In this document: piece by piece, positions 7,715 through 16,784 of the stretch
Layout: each line of letters opens with the position of its first letter
How positions within the stretch are numbered: the stretch's first letter is position 1
NCBI GenBank assembly: GCA_027460465.1
Contig: JAPZAV010000024.1
Coordinates: forward strand, 1-38,178
Direction of reading: 5' to 3'
Source of the DNA: Candidatus Methanoperedens sp.
GTDB lineage: Archaea; Halobacteriota; Methanosarcinia; Methanosarcinales; Methanoperedenaceae
DNA length: 38,178 bases
Position numbers and translations under genes: made by a program
The notes under the pieces: model-generated
What the model was told of the DNA's origin: nothing
Seen by the model: the letters and a program-made list of their open reading frames with translations, nothing else
The model's database searches: none

Positions 7715-8856
7715 ATTTAAAAGGTATCTCAAATCAGTTCGATGCAAGACTTTCCGCCATAAAATCATATGATGTCGAGAGGTCGACCCTGGCAGAAGAG
7801 TACAGGGACGGACTTGAAAAACTGAAGTCAATCGACCTCTCCATGAACGAACGTCTTTCTCCTTACAGCGGCGCAAAACTCCTTGAGAACGGAAAGCTGA
7901 TCCGGAATTTTCCTTTTAACTGGAAGAGCAGGCACGAAGCCATGCTATGGGTCGATACTGTGCTTTCAGGTGCTGCAGTGGGAGCTGTGGACGGAAGCCA
8001 GATATACTCTGACAAGAATTATGAGATACCGATCGCGGTTATCCAGACCTCACAAATCCTGAACAGGCATACAGATGATAGCAAGTATATAGAGAATACT
8101 GAAGCCGGGATCATCACCCCGGATGAGTTTGAAGCTGCAAGCGTTTATTCCTTCGGGAGCGAATATATAGATGCTCGAAGGTTCGCTGCTGAATGCGAAA
8201 GCATCAAGCGTCTCATGAAAGAGCATGATAAGCCCTGCATCCTGCTGGATGGCGCGCTCATTCTGTCCCATATCAATGTCCTGAACAGGAACATCAGGGA
8301 GATTTACGTGAAAGCGATCACAAAACTGCTTGAAGCCTCGGAAAGCTCTCGCGCTCCTGTAATCGGGTTCATAGATACGACCATGCCGCATGATATCACG
8401 CTGATGATGCATTTCCTGTTAGGTCTTAAAAAGGGAAAGCTTTCTGATACGCATCTTTTCTCACCTCTTTTATGGGGAGAAAGGACGGCTGCGTTCCTCT
8501 GCGACAGGGACGACAGGAGAGGCGAGGAATCGAAGTCTGTACTGGACAACTACGGCAGGTTCAGAAACGAGATTGCATTTTTTTATATGAGAGTGAGCAG
8601 CGGACTCCCTGCGAGGGTGGAATTTCCAGGATGGATCTATCAAGAAGGCATGGTTGATAAAATCGCGGATATCATCAGGGCTGAGTGCGTGATACGAAGC
8701 AATTATCCAGATATCCTGATGCGCGCGCATGAAGCTGCGCTGATCCGGAGGAGTGAGCACGAACTTTTTTATGGCATGCTTGATAATTTCTGCAGGGCGC
8801 ACGGGATTAAGATTAATAAGAGCGCCAAGCATTTTCATAAGATGATGAACAGGTGA
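7708..8856 (+). CDS. nurA: 5'-3' nuclease NurA
   Basis: NurA is an RNase H-like, Mn-dependent nuclease that works with the HerA translocase in end resection. The 382-residue protein has the hallmark AVDGSQIY near residues 92-99, ILLDGALIL in the middle, and a later GFIDTT strand, which fit the acidic active-site strands of the family. An N-terminal helical region precedes the nuclease core. Its ATG overlaps the rad50 stop by 7 nt, so translation is probably coupled. The next gene starts 4 nt after its stop. The assignment rests on the DGS motif and the operon. Confidence 0.92.
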   Translation: MLDLKGISNQFDARLSAIKSYDVERSTLAEEYRDGLEKLKSIDLSMNERLSPYSGAKLLENGKLIRNFPFNWKSRHEAMLWVDTVLSGAAVGAVDGSQIYSDKNYEIPIAVIQTSQILNRHTDDSKYIENTEAGIITPDEFEAASVYSFGSEYIDARRFAAECESIKRLMKEHDKPCILLDGALILSHINVLNRNIREIYVKAITKLLEASESSRAPVIGFIDTTMPHDITLMMHFLLGLKKGKLSDTHLFSPLLWGERTAAFLCDRDDRRGEESKSVLDNYGRFRNEIAFFYMRVSSGLPARVEFPGWIYQEGMVDKIADIIRAECVIRSNYPDILMRAHEAALIRRSEHELFYGMLDNFCRAHGIKINKSAKHFHKMMNR

Positions 8857-8860
8857 TACG

Positions 8861-9373
8861 ATGGTATTAGGAGACATAATCAGGGTCGAGGATGCATATA
8901 CATATCTTGTAAAAATATCTCCGGATGCCCAAAAAGAAGGCATCGGAAGGCTTGTCAAAATAAGAAAGCACGATGGGATCATAGTCGGCGTGATCAAAAA
9001 TATCACGCATACGATACGAGAGGAACTCATCCCTTATATCAATCCTGATTTGCAGCCAAAGTATGCTCCCTTTAACGAGGACTTCAGGAACAGCTATTAT
9101 GTCATACACGGGCTCGGGATGATCAACAGAGGGAGCGTGAAATATGATATTGAATCACCTCCAGAAATCAGGGACACGCTTGAACTTTTGACCACAAATG
9201 AAGTGCGTGAATTCCATACCATAAACGGTAAACCCAGCGTGGCATACTTCCATGCGAACAGGGATGCGCTTGATAAAAAGATCCTCCTCTGCATCGCAGA
9301 CCAGATCGGGTTACAGTGCCCGGAATGCGGCTCAATGCTGAGGCTTGTCAGGAAACATATCGAGAGGGATTAA
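8861..9373 (+). CDS. HAS-barrel-like protein between nurA and herA
   Basis: This 170-residue product has no motif that names it directly. The first 50 residues (GDIIRVEDAYTYLVKI, then GRLVKIRKHDGIIVGVI) have the strand-rich pattern of a HAS barrel, the N-terminal domain of HerA and ATP synthase subunits. The middle is mixed alpha/beta, and near the C-terminus a CPECG pair (about residues 154-158) could bind a metal, though only one CxxC is present. An AGGTGA site lies just upstream, 4 nt after nurA, and its TAA directly abuts the herA ATG. HerA here seems to have its own N-terminal barrel, so this would be a second, free-standing one. A role as adaptor in the HerA-NurA complex is inferred from position only. 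Confidence 0.75.
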   Translation: MVLGDIIRVEDAYTYLVKISPDAQKEGIGRLVKIRKHDGIIVGVIKNITHTIREELIPYINPDLQPKYAPFNEDFRNSYYVIHGLGMINRGSVKYDIESPPEIRDTLELLTTNEVREFHTINGKPSVAYFHANRDALDKKILLCIADQIGLQCPECGSMLRLVRKHIERD

Positions 9374-10939
9374 ATGCTCGGAACTGTCAATAATTCAGAT
9401 GAAGAAGGGTTCACTTTCATCTCATGCGAGCGGCTGGCTGCAGGTATGTTCGTATGCTACACCGAAGAGGGAAAAAAGATCCTGTGCAGAGTGAAGCACT
9501 GCGAGCCCCTGAACACATATCCTGAGGAGTTTCTGATGGATTTGGAGCTTTCGGCAGATGATGTATCAAGATTTTACGGTCTTGACCCTGAGGACTTCAA
9601 ATATTATTCATATGCCGCATCGGTCATAGGCTATTTTGACAATGCGATGGGAGAGTTCATCAATCCCAGGACAAACCCCGCCTGCGGCGTAAAAGTAGAT
9701 CGTGCAGGCGAGGATGTCCTGAAGGATATAAGCAAAGTTCAAAAAGGCGCAGCAGGATCAGCGTTCATAGGAAATGTCCTGGGTTCCAAGACCGGTGTTG
9801 TCATGTCTGTCAGGGATATCGTAAGCCAGCACGTATCTGTTATCGCTTCCACAGGTGCGGGGAAATCATACACCGTGGGTGTCCTGGTCGAAGAGCTGAT
9901 GAAGCCCTATAACATGGCTCCTGTGCTGATTTTTGACCCTCACGGCGAATATTCATCCATGGGTGAGGTACAGAACATGTCTGAGTTCATCACACAGTCG
10001 TATCGCCCAAAGGTCAGGATAGTCAAGCCAGAGAACATAAAGATCCGCATCAGTGACCTCCTTGTAGGTGATTTTATCAGCATCATGGACGATGGAACCA
10101 TGTCTGATAAGATGAAGACGCTCTTTCGGGCAGCATACCACAGCCTCAGGAATAACAGCAAAAAAAAATTCACGCGCAATGAACTCAGGCAGGAGATCGA
10201 AGCGCTGCGGGACTCTAATAACGAGCCGACGATCGAAGGCATCCTGTGGAGGTTCGGCAAGCTTCACGCCAATATATTCGACGACTTCCAGACCATCCCG
10301 CTTGCTGATTATTTCAAGGTCGGACAGCTCACGATCATGGATGTCTCCGGGATCGAGGAGACCTTCCAGCAGCTGATCGCTTCTGTTATGCTTCGAAGAT
10401 TATTCGATGCGCGCGAGGGGACTGAGAACAATCGTTACAACGAATCCCATGTGGACAAGTTCATTCCCTATCCTGTCTTCGTCATCATCGAGGAGGCACA
10501 CAGGTTCGCTCCCCACAGCGGCGAGGCAAAGTCAAAGGGTATCCTCAAGACCATCCTGTCTGAAGGCAGGAAGTTCGGCATAGGCATGTGCCTTGTCTCC
10601 CAGAGACCAAGCAAGCTGGATGCCGATTCGCTCTCCCAGTGCATGACCCAGATCACCATGCGGATAATCAATCCGGCAGACCAGCAGCAGATAGCCCAGA
10701 GCATCGAGTCTGCAAGCCGCGATCTGATCTCGGAGCTGCCTTCGCTTGCGAAGGGTCAGGCGATAATATCAGGAGTGGCGATAAATACTCCTGCGCTCGT
10801 AAGGATAAGAAAGAGGCTCACAAGCGACCTCAAGGGAAGGAGTAAAGATGCGCCCGCGCTGTGGGCTGCGCAGAAGGTGTACGAGGAAAAGCATGAGCCC
10901 GTGTTGCGAGCTGATAAAGAGATGGATATTGGAGTGTGA
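9374..10939 (+). CDS. herA: Bipolar DNA translocase HerA
   Basis: HerA is a hexameric FtsK-like ATPase that pumps DNA for NurA. The 521-residue protein has an N-terminal barrel-like region (about 1-130), Walker A STGAGKS at residues 159-165, the LIFDPHGEY strand typical of HerA (about 188-196), and Walker B FVIIEEAHRF near residues 369-378. The downstream LVSQRPSKLD and Q/R-rich sensor region match the HerA/VirB4 fold. It ends the repair operon; its stop lies 3 nt from the stop of the convergent minus-strand ATPase gene. Motifs and operon leave little doubt. Confidence 0.95.
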   Translation: MLGTVNNSDEEGFTFISCERLAAGMFVCYTEEGKKILCRVKHCEPLNTYPEEFLMDLELSADDVSRFYGLDPEDFKYYSYAASVIGYFDNAMGEFINPRTNPACGVKVDRAGEDVLKDISKVQKGAAGSAFIGNVLGSKTGVVMSVRDIVSQHVSVIASTGAGKSYTVGVLVEELMKPYNMAPVLIFDPHGEYSSMGEVQNMSEFITQSYRPKVRIVKPENIKIRISDLLVGDFISIMDDGTMSDKMKTLFRAAYHSLRNNSKKKFTRNELRQEIEALRDSNNEPTIEGILWRFGKLHANIFDDFQTIPLADYFKVGQLTIMDVSGIEETFQQLIASVMLRRLFDAREGTENNRYNESHVDKFIPYPVFVIIEEAHRFAPHSGEAKSKGILKTILSEGRKFGIGMCLVSQRPSKLDADSLSQCMTQITMRIINPADQQQIAQSIESASRDLISELPSLAKGQAIISGVAINTPALVRIRKRLTSDLKGRSKDAPALWAAQKVYEEKHEPVLRADKEMDIGV

Positions 10940-10942
10940 TGA

Positions 10943-12382
10943 TTATAATATATTTTGAATTTTTTCTGGATCAGTCCGCGGTATCATATCTTCCAGCGTG
11001 AATAAAAGGATCCTGTTTTTTTCCGCAAATCCCTTCGCCGCATCTGTGAACCCTTTTCTTGACACCACAGCATAATGGTTCTTTCGCTTATCATTCCCCC
11101 ATCCAACCTTTTTAGACTTCTCGATCAATTCTTCCATGACCGCTTTATCCATCTCTTTATCCTTCCACTCGCATTCGCAGAACAGGATCTCCCCTGTCGC
11201 TTCATTCGTAGCAACTATATCGATTTCCTCATCCATATGCCACCATTTTCCCCATTTCGTGAAAAGATGCAGTTTTCCATTCAAAGAAAGGTTCTGCAGC
11301 AGTTCTGTCGATATATCAGTAAAGATCGAATCAAGGTATTCGTTGAAATCCCCCTTTATCAGATCAAGGACGATCTCAGGTTTTCCGATCTCTATGAGCG
11401 AGGAGTTTGGATAAACATACCTGAACCAGAACCTGAAAAAATAGTCCTCCAGAGCGTAGTTGCCCACCCTTGTGGATTTTTCCTTTGAGATCGTTACAGG
11501 GATATCTCTTCTTATCATATTCAATTCCACGAGTTTCGAGATATATGCAAAAAGTTTGTTTGTGGATACACCAGAAAAAACAGATATCTCATTGAAAGTA
11601 TTCTTTCCCAGGGCCACTGCTTTCAGAATAGAAAAATAATTTGCAAAATCCTTGAATTCCTCCATAAGCAGGAATTTTGCTTCCTTATATAGAAAGGCGT
11701 CCTTATCCAGAAAAGCTCTCTTGATGTTCTCAAACAGATCTTTATCAGGGTCGAACTCTTCAGCGTAGCGGGGTATGCCCCCGAGAACAGCATAGGCGCC
11801 AAAAATATCCTCTTCATCCCATTCATTGAACAGACCCCTGAAATCAAGATAGGTGAGAGGCTGAAGTTCGATCTGTCCTGTTCGCCTCCCATAGATAGGG
11901 CTTGAGTAGGAAAGGGTTATCTTCTGCATCATGGACATGCTCGAGCCGCACAGTATGAGCTTGAAGTTCATGTTCTTCCATTTTTCGTCCCAGAAGAATT
12001 GCAGTATGGAAATAAAATTCGGGTTTGTTTTATGGATATAGGGGAGTTCATCAATGATGAGCACCATCCCATTTTTTTCTATGAATTTTGTCAGGTAGTC
12101 AAAGAATGCCTGCCATGTGTTCAAAGGGTTATTCTTGAGGAAATCATCATCAAGCGATATACCTGCTATCGTGGAGTAGATCGAGGAGAGCTGATCCTCT
12201 TTCTGGAGTTCTCCCAGCAGATACAGGGCTTTTGATGGGCTTTTGGCTATGGACTGTTTTATCAACTCTGTCTTTCCCACCCGCCGCCTGCCGTATATGA
12301 TTATGAGTTCAGGGAAGCCTGAGCTGTACTTCTGCTTCAGGAAGCCGAGCTCTTTCTCCCGATCCACAAAACGGTATTTCAT
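10943..12382 (-). CDS. Archaeal AAA ATPase with DUF234 C-terminal domain
   Basis: The 479-residue protein belongs to the archaeal 'ATP-binding protein' group (COG1672 type). Walker A GRRRVGKT is at residues 31-38, Walker B LIIDELPY near 107-114, and CGSSMSMM in the sensor region. A winged-helix part follows, with a C-terminal nuclease-like or DUF234 region (FCECEWKDK near residue 410). Members are numerous in archaea and of unknown role, often thought to belong to mobile or defence-like accessory genes. It is a single-gene unit, convergent with herA. A 12-kb upstream inverted repeat (AACATAAA...TTTATGTT, about 12422-12457) lies before its start and may be regulatory. Confidence 0.88.
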   Translation of the reverse strand: MKYRFVDREKELGFLKQKYSSGFPELIIIYGRRRVGKTELIKQSIAKSPSKALYLLGELQKEDQLSSIYSTIAGISLDDDFLKNNPLNTWQAFFDYLTKFIEKNGMVLIIDELPYIHKTNPNFISILQFFWDEKWKNMNFKLILCGSSMSMMQKITLSYSSPIYGRRTGQIELQPLTYLDFRGLFNEWDEEDIFGAYAVLGGIPRYAEEFDPDKDLFENIKRAFLDKDAFLYKEAKFLLMEEFKDFANYFSILKAVALGKNTFNEISVFSGVSTNKLFAYISKLVELNMIRRDIPVTISKEKSTRVGNYALEDYFFRFWFRYVYPNSSLIEIGKPEIVLDLIKGDFNEYLDSIFTDISTELLQNLSLNGKLHLFTKWGKWWHMDEEIDIVATNEATGEILFCECEWKDKEMDKAVMEELIEKSKKVGWGNDKRKNHYAVVSRKGFTDAAKGFAEKNRILLFTLEDMIPRTDPEKIQNIL

Positions 12383-12454
12383 AGAGGATAATAGACCGTT
12401 GATAACTTAAGGCTTTTTATTAACATAAAGTAGATTATGATAATTTGGTTTATG

Positions 12455-13351
12455 TTATTTTAAAGTATAGTCCAAATCGCTTTTCGGCGGACTTATTTGT
12501 TTTTCCCATGTCCTTCGCGCTCTGTTTTTCAGCATCTTGTCCCCGATAAAGGTGCATGCGATCGGTAATGGAGAAAAAGCGAACATGAAAGTCCCAAAAA
12601 GATACAGCATCTTGTAAGAATTTCTTACCCTGGCTACCCTGGTTGACATGGGGCATTCCGGTCCATTGAAATTCAGGATGAGCTTTGAGGATTCCAGGGC
12701 TATCCTGATGCTGTAATTCACAATATCATGCAGAGGTGTTAATTTTCCACCAAAAGAGGTTTGCTTTTTCTTGATTGCGATACGCAGGTCTTCCTGGGAA
12801 TTACCTTCAAACAGGGTATAGCCATTCCCTATCATGCTGCTTGCATGCGCATCGCTTCCTCCAAGCTCTGCATGCCCGTTAGAATTTTTCAGCGCGATGG
12901 CGTTTGAATATCCATCTCTGTGCAGTGAATTGAATACCTCGATCCCATCCAGCCGCAGAGTATGCAGCTTTTGACCCAGGCATGAGCAATATCCACTGAA
13001 AGGATGCGGAGCAAAAGCAAGCCCATCCTGATCATGGATCTGTTCAATGGTTTCTTCTGCGCTCAAGTTTGGTTTTATCTGTTCCTGAAGAAATAATCCA
13101 ATTATCTCGCCGTCCCTGGTTGAGATCTCTTCTCCGATCACGACCAGCTCCTTATTATATGCTCTGGCTTCAACTGCACCTTTGATCGTGTTATGGTCCG
13201 TAATGCAAAGAGCCTTCAGTCCCAGTTTTTCAGCTATTTTCACCGATTTCCTGGGAGTGGTCACACAATCAGGAAAAGACAGGAGTGAATATTTAGTGAA
13301 CCCTGAATACATTGTGTGCGTATGAACATCTGTTACACTGATTTCGTCCAA
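12455..13351 (-). CDS. PHP-domain metal-dependent phosphoesterase
   Basis: PHP proteins are metal-dependent phosphoesterases. The 298-residue product shows the expected motifs in order: DVHTHTMYS (residues 8-16), CITDHNT (about 50-56), a GEE strand, FAPHPF in the middle and GSDAH near residue 168. The C-terminal 70 residues include a hydrophobic stretch (LFGTFMFAFSPLPIACTF), which may be a membrane segment. It starts at TTG, 6 nt after AAGGAGGT, and lies 23 bp downstream of hemA on the same strand, so it is the last gene of the haem operon. The natural substrate is unknown; histidinol phosphatase-like or nucleotide phosphoesterase roles are both possible. Confidence 0.85.
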   Translation of the reverse strand: MDEISVTDVHTHTMYSGFTKYSLLSFPDCVTTPRKSVKIAEKLGLKALCITDHNTIKGAVEARAYNKELVVIGEEISTRDGEIIGLFLQEQIKPNLSAEETIEQIHDQDGLAFAPHPFSGYCSCLGQKLHTLRLDGIEVFNSLHRDGYSNAIALKNSNGHAELGGSDAHASSMIGNGYTLFEGNSQEDLRIAIKKKQTSFGGKLTPLHDIVNYSIRIALESSKLILNFNGPECPMSTRVARVRNSYKMLYLFGTFMFAFSPLPIACTFIGDKMLKNRARRTWEKQISPPKSDLDYTLK

Positions 13352-13374
13352 TTTTTACCTCCTTCGGAGAGCGT

Positions 13375-14628
13375 TCATTTTTTCTTTGTCCCGTTCAATT
13401 TAAACAGTTCAGCCACTGTCTCCAGGAACCTTTCATCATCATGCTCTGCCGCGTTCCTGAGGATCTTTGTAGGCTCTGCAAGAATCTGGTTTGCAAAGGA
13501 ATGTGTCATGTCATCAAGCACATCGCGCTCGATGGCCCCTATGGTATGCCTTGCCTTGAGCTTATTGATAGCTTCTTCACATTCCTTTCCCCGTATGGCC
13601 TCGACCCTTGAATAAAGAGCAGATATGATTCCATCTGCTTTCTGGCGTTTGTACTGCCTTTTAAGCAATTCAAGTTCTTCTTCTATCAGGAGTTCAGCTT
13701 TTCTGGCTTCCTCCCATCTTTTTGCAAGGTTTGCCTCGCTGATGTCTTTCAAATTGTCTATATTATACAGTTCAACATCCTGCAGCTCCCCGACGCTGCT
13801 TTCTATATTTCTGGGATTCCCGATGTCAATAAGCATGATATTTTTTCCCCGCCTTTCCATAATGCGAGCCATGATCTCATGCGTCAAAACAAAATGCGGT
13901 GCAGAAGTGGCGCTGATCACAACATCTGAAAGCGGGATATAATTCTCCATCAATTCGTATCTTATTGCTTTTCCATTCAACTCGCATGCCAGAGCCTCTG
14001 CCCTCCCAAATGTCCTGTTCGCAACATAGATTACCTCGATGTTCTTGTTCGAAAGCGCTTTTGCAACAAGAGACCCCATCTCACCTGCACCAATTACCAT
14101 TACGGTCTTTCCACTCAATCCCCCAAGTTTATTCTCAGCTAGTTCGACAGCAGCAGAGCCTATGGAAACCGAGCCTTTATTGATACCTGTCTCGTTCCTG
14201 ATGCGCTTGCCGACCTGAATTGATTTATTGAAAGCAGTCTCAAGCGTCCTTCCAATCGTATTCGTCTTCTTTGCCATTATGAACAGTTCTTTTACCTGGC
14301 CAAGGATCTGGTCTTCCCCCACGATCATGGATTCAAGACCGGATGTAAGTCGCAGCAGGTGCCTGAGTGATTCATCATGATCCAGGAAATCAACAATCCT
14401 TGATGAGACCTTCATTTGCTTTGCAAAATCGAGGAGCACCTTACTTCCTTTTGAAGAGACCACATACACTTCAACACGATTGCACGTTTTTAGTACAGCG
14501 CATTCCTCAACGAGTTCATGCGATTTGAGACGCAGTAAGAGGTGTTCTATACCACCATGCCATGCATTCTCCATCTCTACGATGGTCGCCTTGGTATGCG
14601 TGATAAGCATACTGGATATTTCAGTCAT
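13375..14628 (-). CDS. hemA: Glutamyl-tRNA reductase
   Basis: This enzyme reduces glutamyl-tRNA(Glu) with NADPH to glutamate-1-semialdehyde, the first step of C5 tetrapyrrole synthesis. The 417-residue protein carries the active-site stretch KTCNRVE with Cys49, the conserved SGLESMIVGEDQILGQVK segment, and the Rossmann motif VIGAGEMG near residue 179. The C-terminal part is the long helical dimerisation domain. Its start overlaps the end of the precorrin-2 dehydrogenase gene by 8 nt. Together with ahbB this places entry to tetrapyrroles and the siroheme branch in one operon, fitting an organism with many haem proteins and F430/cobamide needs. Confidence 0.97.
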   Translation of the reverse strand: MTEISSMLITHTKATIVEMENAWHGGIEHLLLRLKSHELVEECAVLKTCNRVEVYVVSSKGSKVLLDFAKQMKVSSRIVDFLDHDESLRHLLRLTSGLESMIVGEDQILGQVKELFIMAKKTNTIGRTLETAFNKSIQVGKRIRNETGINKGSVSIGSAAVELAENKLGGLSGKTVMVIGAGEMGSLVAKALSNKNIEVIYVANRTFGRAEALACELNGKAIRYELMENYIPLSDVVISATSAPHFVLTHEIMARIMERRGKNIMLIDIGNPRNIESSVGELQDVELYNIDNLKDISEANLAKRWEEARKAELLIEEELELLKRQYKRQKADGIISALYSRVEAIRGKECEEAINKLKARHTIGAIERDVLDDMTHSFANQILAEPTKILRNAAEHDDERFLETVAELFKLNGTKKK

Positions 14629-15277
14629 TACGTTCTCCGATCTTATCTATATGGTTTAAAGCTACTTTATATCCCTTTTCATAGGATTCCTTAAGTGAAT
14701 CCCATACCTCATTATCATTGATGATATTCCAGAGCAGTTCCTTTCGTTTTTTCTGGTCATGTACCCGGGATTTGAGCATCTCACGGAACTCACTCTGGAG
14801 CTGTGACATCTTTGAAAATTCAGGTGTTATGATTCCTTCGATCCTCAATCGGATGTATTTTGAAAGTGCAGGGCTCTGGCCGAGCGTCGAGATCCCGATG
14901 ACAATGTCGCCTCTTTTGATGACAGAAGGGACAACGATGTCCCCCAGATCGTCCACCCTGTTAACGAGTTTCCCGTTTTCAGATGCTGCAGCTGCTATCT
15001 TTTCATTCAAAATGGCATCATTTGTGGCAGGAATTGCTATATAAGCGTTTTTCATGTACCTGGTTATATCAGGGTCAGTCAGGTTATCCACTTCTATAAG
15101 TTTTATTTTTCCATTTTCAGATAGTTTTTTCAGTCCGTGCGTGAATTCCCTGCTTATCACAGTCACCTTTGCATACTCGCAGAACAGTGAGGCTTTGCGC
15201 TCCCCCACATCTCCCCCTCCAAAGATAACCACTTCTTTTCCAGACATATCAAACATGAGGGGAAGAAGACTTTTCAT
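14621..15277 (-). CDS. Precorrin-2 dehydrogenase / sirohydrochlorin ferrochelatase-like protein
   Basis: The 218-residue protein matches the CysG N-terminal (Met8p-like) family, which oxidises precorrin-2 to sirohydrochlorin with NAD and may insert iron. The N-terminal Rossmann motif is VVIFGGGDVGERKASLF (about residues 16-32). A conserved stretch follows with NRVDDLGDIVVPSVIKRGD in the middle and STLGQSPALSKYIR (about 130-143), typical of the family. It overlaps ahbB by 4 nt upstream and hemA by 8 nt downstream. Siroheme from this step is the substrate of AhbAB. Confidence 0.93.
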   Translation of the reverse strand: MKSLLPLMFDMSGKEVVIFGGGDVGERKASLFCEYAKVTVISREFTHGLKKLSENGKIKLIEVDNLTDPDITRYMKNAYIAIPATNDAILNEKIAAAASENGKLVNRVDDLGDIVVPSVIKRGDIVIGISTLGQSPALSKYIRLRIEGIITPEFSKMSQLQSEFREMLKSRVHDQKKRKELLWNIINDNEVWDSLKESYEKGYKVALNHIDKIGERND

Positions 15278-15732
15278 AACCTTACACCGGTTTTTTTAAA
15301 TTCCCTTTCACTGAAAAGGATGCTGTAACCAGTAATACCTGTGGTGATTGAAATTTCCTTTGCTATTTTTTCACACTCTTCCCTGGTGTAGGCATGGATC
15401 ATTGTGAACAGGTTGTATTTCCAGTCAGGGTAGCGGGGACGTTCATAGCAGTGCGTGACCTCTGGAAAACCTGCCATTATTGCCCCGACCTCCTCCACCC
15501 GTTCATCAGGTACATTCCAGGTGCACATGGCATTCGCGCTTATCCCGATAATTCTGTGACCAATGGAAGCCCCAAAACGCCTGATGACGCCTTCTTTTCG
15601 CAGGCTCTTTAACCTGTTCAGAACCTCATCCTCTGAAAGACGCAGTTCTTTTGCGATTTCTTTGAAAGGTTCCGATATTATAGGAATTCCGTCCTGCGTT
15701 GATTTCAATAACCTTATATCAATTTCATCCAT
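15274..15732 (-). CDS. ahbB: Siroheme decarboxylase beta subunit AhbB
   Basis: AhbA and AhbB together remove two carboxyl groups from siroheme to give 12,18-didecarboxysiroheme on the way to haem in archaea and sulfate reducers. The 152-residue protein has an Lrp/AsnC-like winged helix (residues 1-50), then the family stretch RRFGASIGHR, ANAMCTWNVP, and the CYERPRYPDW motif near 95-104, ending in an RAM-like domain. The 'ANAM' and 'RPxYPDW' features point to the AhbB rather than AhbA type. It can be mistaken for an Lrp regulator. AhbA is not in the window, so it must be encoded elsewhere. It is the first gene of the operon. Confidence 0.88.
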   Translation of the reverse strand: MDEIDIRLLKSTQDGIPIISEPFKEIAKELRLSEDEVLNRLKSLRKEGVIRRFGASIGHRIIGISANAMCTWNVPDERVEEVGAIMAGFPEVTHCYERPRYPDWKYNLFTMIHAYTREECEKIAKEISITTGITGYSILFSEREFKKTGVRL

Positions 15733-15776
15733 AGATAGATTTATTTAATACATGAGCATATGATTCATAAATTTCA

Positions 15777-16142
15777 ATGATAGACATAAAAAACATTTTA
15801 GAAGTCATCAATGAAGTTGTGGTAATTCCAGTAGCCATTATCACCTTTTTGTTATTGATATACATAGTTATATATCTATGGAAAAAAGACCCTGACTTTA
15901 TAAGATCAAGGATTTTTTTAAAATACCACGAATTTAGAAAGGCGTTCCTGCTGCTTCTCCTGTTCGCATTTGTTCTGATCATCCACATATCACTGATCTA
16001 TATTCCTCGTTTCATAAATGAACATTTCAAGGGTGCATTTTTACCAATTGATCTTATTACCGATCTGCAGCGGTTCTTTGGATTGACCCTTGTACTGATT
16101 ATGATTACTTTTGTATTGTATATATATAAAAGTATTAAATAA
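15777..16142 (+). CDS. Small three-helix membrane protein of unknown function
   Basis: The 121-residue product begins 44 bp from the divergent ahbB start. Three hydrophobic helices are visible near residues 16-36, 58-78 and 95-115, separated by charged loops (KKDPDFIRSR; RFINEHFKG). No catalytic residues stand out and I do not recognise the family. It may share a bidirectional promoter region with the haem operon. The next gene begins 41 bp downstream on the same strand, so cotranscription with the lipid genes is possible. Confidence 0.65.
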   Translation: MIDIKNILEVINEVVVIPVAIITFLLLIYIVIYLWKKDPDFIRSRIFLKYHEFRKAFLLLLLFAFVLIIHISLIYIPRFINEHFKGAFLPIDLITDLQRFFGLTLVLIMITFVLYIYKSIK

Positions 16143-16183
16143 TCAGAGCAATATTTATAATCTCCCACGGTGAATGAAGCACA

Positions 16184-16753
16184 ATGTTCGTAAAAATCAA
16201 AGAATTCGTCAGGGGCTTCCTGAAATCCCTGGCAAAAAGGTTCGACGATGTTGATCCAAATACTCTCACGATCTTCGGTCTGGTTGTAAGTCTCGTATCT
16301 GCACTGTTTTTTGCAAGAGGCGAAGCTTTGACCGCAGGGGTCTTACTTCTATTCAGCGGGTTCTTTGATGCTCTGGATGGCGCGGTTGCACGCGAGAACA
16401 ACAGAATAACAAGATTTGGAGGATTTCTTGACTCTGTCTGCGACAGGTTTGCTGATGCAGCGATCATAATAGGGGCAATATATGGAGGATTGGCAGGTAT
16501 TTCTCCATTTCCAGGATGGTTCATCGGTACATTCGCGATTGTGGGCTCTTTGATGGTGAGCTATACAAGGGCACGTGCTGAGGCTGCAGGTGCATCCGCA
16601 GAAGTAGGCATGGGGGAGAGAGCTGTAAGGGTAATATTGATTGCAGCCGGTGCTTTTATTGGGATGGTCAACTGGGCTATCCTTCTTGTCGCGGTCATTT
16701 CCTTCATTACGGTGATTCAGAGAATCGATCATGTCCGAAAGGTACTTAAATAA
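16184..16753 (+). CDS. CDP-alcohol phosphatidyltransferase, probable archaetidylinositol phosphate synthase
   Basis: The 189-residue membrane enzyme has the complete family signature DGxxARx8Gx3Dx3D: D65, G66, A69, R70, G79, D83 and D87. These residues bind the CDP-alcohol and metal. About six hydrophobic helices are present. The next gene, 31 bp downstream, encodes inositol-1-phosphate synthase, so the likely reaction is CDP-archaeol plus inositol-1-phosphate to archaetidylinositol phosphate. Substrate specificity is inferred from this pairing; archaetidylglycerol phosphate or related synthases share the same motif. A GGTGA site precedes the ATG. Confidence 0.88.
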   Translation: MFVKIKEFVRGFLKSLAKRFDDVDPNTLTIFGLVVSLVSALFFARGEALTAGVLLLFSGFFDALDGAVARENNRITRFGGFLDSVCDRFADAAIIIGAIYGGLAGISPFPGWFIGTFAIVGSLMVSYTRARAEAAGASAEVGMGERAVRVILIAAGAFIGMVNWAILLVAVISFITVIQRIDHVRKVLK

Positions 16754-16784
16754 CAACTTTTAAGTCAGATAAAAGTTATGACAG

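Noticed and set aside
8470-9030. A 186-residue minus-strand open frame across nurA and the next gene
   Set aside because: It covers two well-supported plus-strand genes with coupled starts and shows no protein motif.
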